From contig WNKI01000004.1 in NCBI GenBank assembly GCA_015350385.1, forward strand, positions 2,829,187 to 2,893,186: a stretch of DNA of 64,000 bases, written 5' to 3'. Positions within the stretch are counted from its first letter, which is position 1. Each line of letters starts with the position of its first letter. Positions 21,501 to 31,234 of the stretch are shown here, in pieces. Made by a program: the position numbers and the translations under genes. Below the pieces are notes generated by a model, which was not told the origin of the DNA, searched no databases, and saw nothing but the letters and a program-made list of their open reading frames with translations. This DNA comes from Aculops lycopersici. Lineage: Eukaryota > Arthropoda > Arachnida > Trombidiformes > Eriophyidae.

Positions 21501-24500
21501 GTGGCTGTCGTTTTCCATTCATTGTGTCTCATGATGGCATGTGAATTGAACTGTCGCGCTCGCCAATGTGAAGCTTCATTGCTGAATGGCCAGCAAAAGT
21601 TTTGCGTCTGGCGAGTCGGTTGCAGCCAAGCGAAGCAGGCTGATTCAACAAGTGGTCGCATGTTTTTGTACCTCTGCCTCTGAAATCAACCGACCGACTG
21701 AACGACCGACCGACCGACCGACCAACTGTGTTTCTTTTTTGCCCCGCGCTCGACTCATTGTATTGCCTCTCCGTCGAGAGGAGGAGCAACAAGAGAACGA
21801 CGCCTGAGGCCAGTCGGCGACTTCCTGTCGACAGAAGCCAAATGCGAGCGCCAAAAGGACAGTGAACAAAGTGGGCGGCCAACTATACTGCTGGGCGGGT
21901 TGCAGCGAGGAGTGTAGACGAAGAAGGCTGAAAAAGAGGTAGGTAAATTAGAGATTGCTGATGATCTTTTGCTCTGGGCGTCGCGTTGCTCGTCGCCAAA
22001 TGACCGGCGAACAAGTGCGCGTCGTCGTTGTCGCTGTTGTACTTGGTGAGTGGATTTGGATGACGCCGCGAACTCGCTAATGGAGGCGCGACGACTTTCG
22101 AGTTAACACAGACAAACACAACATAATACAACGAGCTAAATCGACGACCGAGCTGCTGGGGTTGCTGGTTGTAGTGGTCGTCGTTGCTCTTTCTGCTGTT
22201 CCTAGTGCTATTGCTTCAGAAGGGATAACACGGGGACGGTCGCCGGGCTCGCGCTCAACATCGGCAAAAGCAACGACGGCAGCGGCAACAACAAGTGGCC
22301 AAGCTAACAGAACGAGCGTCAGGGAAGCAAACGTCCGCTCGTCGCCAGATGTGCGCTTACTCAACTACCTGTCTGTTTACCTGAGAGTGCGCTGTTATAG
22401 TTGCACTTCTCTGTTGTGTAATTTTCACGAGATTCCGCATGAAACGCGAAATTAGAGTTGTTGTTGCTGCCGCTGCCACAAACTTAGCGCCGAAAACTTC
22501 TCGGCAAGGTTGCCGCTGCCTCCGCAGACCAGAAGTTCACGGCCAAACGAGCGAGCGAATCAGAGTTGTACACTCACACAGGCAAACTCACCTGCGCTTT
22601 TTGGCCTGATCGCAGCTAAGGCGGCGGCGGCGGCGAAGCAGGAGTGTTGGCAGATCTGAGTCAGTGGACTCGCTTCTTGGATAGGTTCTAGGATCGAGCA
22701 AAAGTTCGCATAGTCTTGTCGAGTCGCAATTTGAGAGAGTCAAAGGAGAGGCTGCAAGTGGATTGCCAGTGCCACTGCTGCTGCTGCCGCCCGCGATCGA
22801 GATGGTTGATGGGCGAAGTTTGAACAATTTGGCCGTCAATTTGCCAGCCGGCCTGGCGAATTGCGTCTTGCGACCAAACGAATTGTGTGCTCACCTGTAA
22901 CCTGCGACCACGGTAAACTTTGCCGCGGCTAAAGTAGCAACTGGAAGTAGATAAGCTGCCACTCGCTCCCTGGCCACAAGACAAACATACCAAACGATAG
23001 ACTAGCCAAGATGCTAAAGTCGGCTGGCCATCGTCGTCTTCGTCTCCGTCTCCGTCTCCATCTTTAGAATCCAAACGCGCAAACGTTTGCGGGTGTCTGA
23101 GAGCAAAAATCTAACCGCTTCTTGCTGCTTGTGGTGCACCTTAGAGGTAGCAACAGGAAACTCGACGCGACCACTTGTTCGAGTTGCGAATTGTTAGCAG
23201 CGACAACAAAAACTTGGGCGACTTCTCCTTCCATTTTATTCTCTCTTTCCCTCTCCCTCTTTCGTCATCCGGCTCAGCTCAAGGCTGCAAGTTTCGGAGC
23301 GACAGAGGAAAATTCGAATTGAAGGCAAAGCACAATGCACATGCGATTTGTTCAAGTTGGTCTCACGTTTTACCTGCTGCTGCTGCTGTTACTGCAGAAG
23401 CCGCTCACTTGGACGTGGTCCCAGTTGGCAAGTGCTCCTTTTTACCTTTTGCTGCGGCCGATGCCACTGAAGCCGCCGCCGCAGCCGCCGCAATGGCAAA
23501 TCAGGGGAAACTCCAGATAGATGCTGACACGAACTTGGATGACGCCACCTGATCTTGGAGCTTTGGGCCAAGCAAATTTGCAATTCGAGTTTTGCATCCC
23601 ATCACTTGGAACTGGCTGAAATTTTGAGAGTCACACTAGCAAATACAATGCACCTTTGCTGAATGTGCTAATTCACTCGCAAGGTTTGAGCTTTTACTTG
23701 GCTTTCAAGAGAATGAAAGGAGAAGATCCCAGCCATTGAAATTCAATAAACTCCTTCGTGCGGATCGCACATGAGAAGAAACGAGAGCAGATTGAGTGGC
23801 CCATTGTCTTCAGTGTCTGGCAAAGGAGCAGTCGAATTTAATATGATTCAGCGACTCCCTAGCAACTTGACAGGTGAAATTGAATCGCTGGCTTGCGGCT
23901 TGTAAGCAATAATTCAATTCAACTCTCGTGGCCAAGGAGAAAAGAGAGAGACACGCTTAAGATTTGTTTGTGCTCCAAAGAGGGACCACAAGCTGCGCGC
24001 CTCATAGACATGGAATCGAATGAGATGAGAGGAATGGAGGCATTTCAAAGGTAACTGCGCCACTGGGTTGGTCTCACTAAAATCGGTTGGCGCTGGCCAT
24101 CATCACTGGCAATCAGGCGAGTTGGCCGCTCGCATTCCGGGCACACTGATGCCCATAAACGAAAAGTAGTAGCCGGTGCCGATCAAGCATCAACAGGTGG
24201 TTTCACTAGCTCGACGAGCCGAAAAAACGAGTGAGCGAATAACTGACTTACCGGCGGCAAGTACTCAAGTAAGTAAGTGAGCAAGTGAAATTCTTCAACT
24301 TGCAAGACTTCCAACAACTCTAATTCCGACTCCAGTTACTTCTAATCCCGACTAAGAAGGCTGAGTTCTTGGTTATGTCTGATTCTCAAAGGGCGACCTT
24401 GGGATCTCAATTAGGATTTCGCTCTAAATTGCTAAGATTGAAACCAAGATTTTGCAAGTCTTACCTGCTTTCGGTTTTGAGTTGGGGAGAAAATTGCCGC

Positions 24501-27500
24501 AGCCGCCGCCACAATCTACAAGAGCATCAACAAAAACTTTGACTACAAAACAGCTGGTGCGATGCTCTGGTGTTGTAGCCACGCCTCTTGAAACAAAAAG
24601 TGTATCAAAATAACAAGCTGAAACTATAGCACGTCTGTGGGCACTCGACATAACAATAGCAAGGGGTTAGCGGAATCTCATGACCTCACCTATGCTATGC
24701 TATGTGCCTTGGAGGTTGTAGTGGAGTCATTGTTACGCAACCAGCAAACCGCAATAGCCGGTAGCTCACTCAATGACAGATCAATGAGCGAGCGAGACTC
24801 TTGTGGATGCGGCTAGTCTGATCAATTGCAGAGTAACTCAAGCCAAAGTGTAAGTGTATCACTCTTTCCCTGATTAGCTTTAGTCGACACATCAGCAATC
24901 TTGAGAGAGATTGCCTTGGTGTTGGCGAGATGACGACAACAACGTCAACGCTGATAACAATTGCCAGTTGATATGACGACATGATTTGACAATGGTTATG
25001 TCATAGTAGTCTACCAGTTGCGCTGTTATTGTTGCGTAGTTGTACAGTTACCTAAATCCTTAGTTACTCGGCACCATCAAGCCGATTGGTCTGCGATCGT
25101 AGATATATCAATTGATTGATCTAACTTGCAACTCCAAGAACAATTTCCATAGTTCTAAATGTTGTTACTTGTGGGCGGCTAAATTTATATGAGATAGAAC
25201 GACTAAGACAACGACGAAAGGGAGAGAGAGAGAGAGAGAAAGAGAAACTCAAAGGACATTTGAATTTCCAATGTCACATCAATTAAAAGCTAGACGGATA
25301 ATAATCAAACAGAAGATATTGTCGATCGTAACGCGATTGCGTAATGAAATCTGAAAGTGAGACTGACTACCACTATTACTACTAACTGTGCGGTGAGTAA
25401 TGTAAACAAATCAGAGATAGAGAGAGAATAGAACAATCATACCTATTTGAGACAAGAGAACCACAAACGCATCGTGGGCTTCTCAAGTCTAGCGAGTTTC
25501 GTCATCGAGATCTCGAGAGATAGAATTGCGCGTCATGATTGCCGAATTCTTTTCTCTAATTCATCACTCGACATCACTGCAACTTGTACCGTTATGATTA
25601 TCAGACTAGAATAAGTTCAGTATTAAGTTATCCCATTCGCAATCAATAGATCGATCGATCATTTGGTCAAGATAAAGTCCATAGTCGCAATCTTCTCAAA
25701 GTAGAATAGAAAACTCAAGAAACAAGCAATACTAAAAATGATACAGCAGCAGCAAAGAGCGCAATGTGTCAACCATAAGCAACATAGGGAGCTGGAAAGG
25801 ACACGACATCGGCGAAGAGGAAGAGACGGATTGATCATGATGAATCGTGATGATCTTATCTCAATGATACTAATCGTGACTTCTGGTGCCCTGCTCATCA
25901 TGGTCACCTCGTCGATGGTAGTTGATTGCAAGATAAGCCGAACGCAGTATCACGAGCAGGTGAGTTTAGATTGGCACTTGTAACTTGTTTGGTGGATTTT
26001 ATAACTCAGATTCGAAATAGACACGAGGAAAGAATCAGCGCCGATTAAGAGATTAAAATGATTGCTATGGATCGTCTTCGACAGCAACCGCAGCGGCAGT
26101 CCTAGCAAAGGCATCAAATGGCTAATAGCAAAAGAGGCAATTCTATTCATCGATTTGACCTCAAATTAGTATTATTGGACGCACCTCTAGTCTATGGAGG
26201 CCGACCACAACAACATCAGCAACAACCACAACGATGAAGTTGGGACATTACGAGCAACGCGCTTGATCACGCCGCCAACAATAATCGACTCGCTTGGTCG
26301 CTTGTATTAAGTTGAGTCTCGCCGGCAAGCTAGCCAAAAGTTGTGAACAAATCAGTCGCTCGCCTCGCTGGCTAGCCGGACTGTTGAACGGACTACAGGT
26401 GAAATGGCCAATGCGACGAACTATCTAATCTCTTGAGCCAGTGAGCGAGCTCGCTAGAGTTGGCTCGCTCTGGCGAGTGGTCCGCTCGACGCCCTCATAC
26501 TACTGCTGTTGCTGCTTCTTCGTCTGCCGCTGATGGTGATTATGAGTAACGATAGTCTCCAACTCGACACTAGCAGCACCACGACCACCTGTAAGAGAGC
26601 GCTATGAGGAAGATGAACATCACTAACACTCAACCTGTTCTATCGCACTATGCTTGCAACTCTTATGCACGACTCCAAACTGAACAAAAAATAATAAATT
26701 CACACAATAACAATCTACAGGGCGTCCACGGACCGCGCAGCTACAAATTCGGCTTCACCTCGGGCGACCACAAGAACCCTCAGGAGCGACACGAGGTTTC
26801 GGACAAAAAGGGGCACGTTAAGGGCTGGTACTCGTACAAGGACCCGCACGGTAAGATGATGGTGTTCCACTATGAGGCGCATCCAAAGAAGGGATTCAAG
26901 GTGCACAAATATAAGAAGCACCACGGCAAGCACCATGGCCACCATCATGCGGCTGCGGCGAGCACGCAGGAGGCCACCGCAATGAACTTGGACGGCACAC
27001 GGAAATCGCACGCCATCGTAGCCAAAAAAAGTGAACTCCCACCGCTACTGCCGGCACAGGTGATTTTGCAACAGGCCGAGCTTGTGCAATTGCAGAGACG
27101 ACAGCAGCAGCCTGTGTCTAGGATACAACAGGGGCATAGCCAACAGGTAGCAGTGGCCGCTGCCACTAGCAACAACCAGCGACATCAGTTGCAACAGCAA
27201 CAAGCGGCCGCTACTACTGCCGCTGCCGCCGCGGCAACCAACAACCTGATCAAGATGACCATGATGGCGGCGCCGCCACCAGCGCCGAGGTTCAGGGCAC
27301 CTCCAACAACAAGAGATGGCGGTCAATTCGCTGCTGTGGCAGCGAGTAACCAGCTAACTCCGTCAACCATAAGTTCGAATGGCGCGGCCATCGCAGCGAA
27401 GGCTTAAGCATCAAAGTTGCTTTTTGAACAGATAAAAGAATTATGTGCCCTTGATCGACGATCGATCACCTGGACTGCTCATCTTTCGTCCGCTCGCCCC

Positions 27501-30285
27501 AATGTTGAATCGTTTTTGTCAGTTAGCCAGTCGGTCTAGCCAGACGGAATACTAATGAAGTTTGGCGAGCACTCAATCTCTTGTTCTTAAGTCTGTCTGA
27601 CATTGCGCCCATCCATCCATACATCTGTACGGTAAGCTAGCTAAGCGGTGATCAGCTGACAGAGGCAACAACGACTCCCTTGTCGATGGAAGAATTGAAT
27701 GAAAGCATTAAAGTGGAGCAGTAGGAGTGGTGGACTTGCGAATTTGGCAAGATTCAGAGGGTTGAGTAGCGTTGCGTTGCATCAAGTTACGTATTACAAA
27801 ACTAGACTTGAATTTGGCAGACAAAAAAGGGCAAAGCTTTGAAGACAACAAGATTAGGAAAAAGAAGAGAATGTGTGTACTCACCTCCTGTTCCTGCCAC
27901 CACCAGTGTGCCAGTTCGCGGGCAAAGGCTTAATTTCCGGACAGCCAATCGGGTGTCGTCGCTGTAGGGATCGAAGCGGCCAACTCGCTTCATTGGCGGC
28001 CAGGCAGCCGACGAATCGTTATTTTCGTTGTTGTTACTATTTGCAGTTGTATTGTTATCTTGATGATGATGATTATTATTACTAGATTGATCTTGGATGC
28101 CGTTAGCCGTAATCGTGTCTTGTTTTTGTTCAACTAAATCATCTTCGCTAGTGGCAAAGTATTGCGCTGTCTTGAGGTGCAACAGTTGGCGCATTGATAG
28201 ATCGCTAACATCCCATAGGTCAACGCTTCCATCCTCGTGGCCGGTGAGCAAAACATCGTGCGACTTTATTTCGGGCGCATCGATAACCTTGCCTCCACTT
28301 AGTGGCCATTCATTTGGACTTGCCTTGCCCTTGAGCTGTTGTCGATTGAAGGCTAGAAGTTGGTCATATAATTCGTCACTAATCTCGGAATAATGTTGAT
28401 TGCAAGTGATCGCCGAGGAGTGGACACAATTCAGGTAGGGGAGGCTAAACTCCAAGTAAGACTCTGAATTTAACAGGTCCACCATAACAAATTCCTCTTC
28501 GGCTAAAATGGCCAGAGCCACTGCAATTGGATTGTTTCTCTGTTGCTCCTGCTTCTGTTGTTGCTTGTGTTTGTTCTTCTTGCCGCCGCCGCCGCCGCCG
28601 CCACCACCTGTTGACTTGGCACCGGCGCCCAGCTGACCGCGAGGCCGAGTGATCACGACAAAGTCCAAAACCTTTGAGGTTAAATCGAGCACAACTTTTA
28701 TCGAATCCTTACCGTCAGCGTCAACCTTTACAATGGTAACGGGATTCTTGTCGTCATAAGTTGCTCGGGGCATTCCGCCACTAAACACAAGCAAGTCCTC
28801 GAGTTGATCATTCACCAAGCCAGTGCAAGCTTGCAACTTGGGCGTTGGTTTGCAGGGATATGGACCATAGAGTTGTGATAGAAAGTCCTCGTTTGCCTTC
28901 AGCTGACTACCCTGACGAGTGTCCCATTTGATATATGAACCATCATTATGGGAGGTGTAGAAAAAGTCTCCAGAGAGGCCGGCTGCAAAGCATGAGGATT
29001 CCAATACTTGATTATGGTAGAAATATTTCTCAACTTCTTTTGTTTCAACTAAATAAATAACATTCAAGCCACGATGATAACTTAATAATACTCTTGATGA
29101 AGCTGCAGATGAAGCTGATGCTGATGGATGCCTCTTGATTGACTCAATCGCTCCCTGTTTCTTGGTTTTAATTTCATCCGGTAATTGTGGCGCAACATGC
29201 ACGTCAAATTTGATCATCTCAAATGGAGACTCATCTTGCATCTTGACATCCTCATCGTCTTGTCTGATTGCCGCTGTCTCGTCTAGTGTTGGCTCGTCAA
29301 CATTTAGATTTACTGCCTGAGTTTCGTCTTCGTCATCGGTCTTCTTGGTCTCTGATGCGTCATTGTCTTGTTCTTTTTTGTCGCTTGTTAAATCGGATTC
29401 GGTGTCTCGTTGTTGGCTTGTTGCAGGGTTAAGCAAAATCTTTGTTCCCGTCTCAACAGCCTGATGGTGATTTGGTAGAGATGATTGCACTTGTTGTTGC
29501 TCGCTGTTGTTGGTGATTGGCTCAAATTTGTCTAAGGGAACAATGTATAGATTTCCACCCTCGGTCCCAACATAAGCACTCAGTCCGTTTGCAGCAACTT
29601 CCAATGTTGTCACTCGCTTTGATTTGTCCTCATCATCGAGCTTAAACTTGAAGTAGCTCAACTGGCCAACTAACTCCAACTTGGTGAACTCGGTGGCCGG
29701 TGAGTCGGAAATAACCTGTTGTTGCTGAAGCTGGGTTGATGGTGAAGTTTTGCAACAATCGCCATCAGTTTGTGTGGTATTGTCGGCAAAGTTTTGTTGC
29801 TTAACAGTCTTCAACTCAAACAAATATAATTGCCCATTATCAGTAAGGACGACTAATTTTGCTGACGCGCTTGGTATCGCTGATGTTTGCAATGGATCTT
29901 GAGATGAAGATTTTGAGGCCGCTTCCTTGACTGAATTGCTGGATGATTTTTTGCTTTGGTTGTTGTTGTTACCGCTACTGGTAGCACTCAAAGTTTCTTG
30001 CCTACAATCAATGAACTCAATTTGACGGATGGAACTATTTGCATCAAGTTGGTAGCTAAACTCCACCGAAGGTTGGCCTAAAACTCGCAACAATCCTTGC
30101 TTAGAGCCGACGGCCAAAAGCGACAGAGAAGCCGAGTAGCCGAGACAGCACAGGTGCGAAAAACCATATGATCTAATTTCGTTTAATTGGAATAAATGTT
30201 TCTGTTGTTGCTGATGTTGTTGTTGCAACTTTTGTTGCTCACTACTCGAATGTCCCTTTCCGACATTTAGAAGTTTTTTAAACAT
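18587..30285 (-). CDS. l(2)gl: Lethal(2) giant larvae (Lgl), two exons
   Basis: WD40 cortical scaffold that antagonises aPKC in apical-basal polarity and binds exocytic SNAREs. Exon 1 (27885-30285) and exon 2 (18587-20583) flank a 7301-bp intron with donor G|GTGAGT and acceptor TTATGCAG. The join reads AGTGGQVLVFEL, matching the family sequence across the site, and the total is exactly 1466 codons (1465 aa). Exon 1 carries the first beta-propeller (YGPYPCKP, FSGGMPRATY, LLTGHEDGSVDLWD, FDPYSDD). Exon 2 has WKGCEKL and the basic aPKC target SRKKSFRKSLRESFRR (922-937), with serines 926, 930 and 934. KEIQLKHRAPIV and ICSEEQFKVF follow. Met at 30285 (MFKKLLN) fits fly and human starts better than the upstream in-frame Met at 30306. 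Asn/Gln/Ser-rich insertions make it longer than fly or human Lgl. Confidence 0.95.
21691..21723. repeat. (CCGA)n simple repeat
   Basis: Tandem CCGA tetramers with one interruption inside the l(2)gl intron. Confidence 0.7.
25738..27407 (+). CDS. Cuticular protein with chitin-binding RR-type domain (two exons), nested in l(2)gl
   Basis: Exon 1 (25738-25959) ends CACGAGCAG|GTGAGT and exon 2 starts after CAATCTACAG at 26721; both are phase 0. The predicted product is 302 aa. Exon 1 encodes a hydrophobic signal-type segment, best read from the paired Met codons at 25837/25840 (ISMILIVTSGALLIMVTSS) and ending in DCKISRTQYHEQ. Exon 2 opens with GVHGPRSYKFGFTSGD and contains HVKGWYSYKDPHGK and FHYEAHPKKGFKV. 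This matches the Rebers-Riddiford consensus (YxFxxxTGD, GxYxYxDPDG, YxADxxGF) of chitin-binding cuticle proteins, although it is diverged. A His/Lys-rich patch (HHGKHHGHHH) and an Ala/Gln-rich tail follow. It lies inside an intron of a gene on the other strand. Probable role: structural protein of the exoskeleton. Confidence 0.82.
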
Positions 30286-31234
30286 TATGCAAAGTATTTG
30301 ATGCACAACTAACTAACTAGCTAGTTGTTGCTTCTGTTGATGTTGTCAATTCTATTGAAGACTTAATTTTTTTTTCGATTTTGGATTATGATGATGATTT
30401 GATGTTTGCTTGTCTTCATTTATCTTGTCGTAACTTGTCTGGAGCTGGTGTTTATTTATTGGATTGATGTATTTATTTGTTTGTATCTAGATGGGTATTT
30501 GGATTATTGTAATTTTAAAGGGCGACAAATGGAAAAAATATTCCTCGTCTCTCTGTCTGCCTGTCTATCTTTCTCTATGTGAAACTCGTATCGACGTCAA
30601 CTCGTCCGCATCATTATCACAACTAACGACTCTCATGGGCAAACGAGTGGCGAATTTTGCGCAGAGCGAACTCGCAACTTGCAGAGAATTACACACAACC
30701 TGATGTTGCCATTGAATTTGCTGTCCGCTCGGTGGGCCAGTGAAGTTGGGTGAGTGAGTGGAGTGAGCCAACGAGCGCTAGAGTGAGTGAGAAAAGCTAC
30801 AGTCGCTTGATCGGCGAATAGAAGTGTATGCGTGAGAAGCAATGGGAAAAGCAACAGTGGCAATCATGATGACGTCCACTCCTGCTGCCTCTACGGCCAG
30901 CTTCATTGGCCGGCCAGGTCACATGAAAAACTCCACGGACCTCCAACGCGCAGAAGCAGGCGAGCTGATTTCCTCCCCCTTTGCAGCTGGACAAGTGCCG
31001 CGAGTTGCTATGTTTTAGTGCGCAGAATCGCATTTAAATTTTGCCGCCAATGACGCAAAGTTCGCTCGTTCGATCACTCGCGTGAACTTTCTCCTCTATC
31101 ACCTCGTGTTGCGAGAGATTTAATCAAAACAAACTTCTCCTCATGGATTCCACATCATATTCGCACGGCCACACTTGATTCGATTTGTATCGAAACCTCT
31201 ATTCAATCTATAGAAATTTAATTTCACCGACATC
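30286..31234. other. Divergent promoter region, l(2)gl and SDHAF2-NOA1
   Basis: 0.95 kb shared by two genes transcribed away from each other. It holds only small spurious frames. A GTGAGTGAGTGGAGTGAG-like stretch near 30751-30790 is simple sequence. No TATA box stands out at either start. Confidence 0.45.

Larger units (their letters stand above)
20584..27884 (-). other. Large l(2)gl intron
   Basis: A 7.3-kb intron, far longer than the other introns supported here apart from the first one of the sidestep-like gene. It contains the cuticular-protein gene at 25738-27407 on the opposite strand. The remainder (20584-25737) holds only short overlapping frames, a (CCGA)n run near 21691-21723 and a short GA run near 25221-25240. 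No RNA gene was recognised. Confidence 0.8.

Noticed and set aside
26604..26720. Start of the cuticle ORF at 26604
   Set aside because: This part is intron: the acceptor CAATCTACAG at 26711-26720 precedes the conserved domain, and the signal-peptide exon at 25738-25959 joins in phase.
30286..30306. Upstream in-frame Met for Lgl (MHQILCI lead)
   Set aside because: The next Met gives MFKKLLNVGKG, which matches the starts of fly and human Lgl; the extra seven residues have no counterpart.
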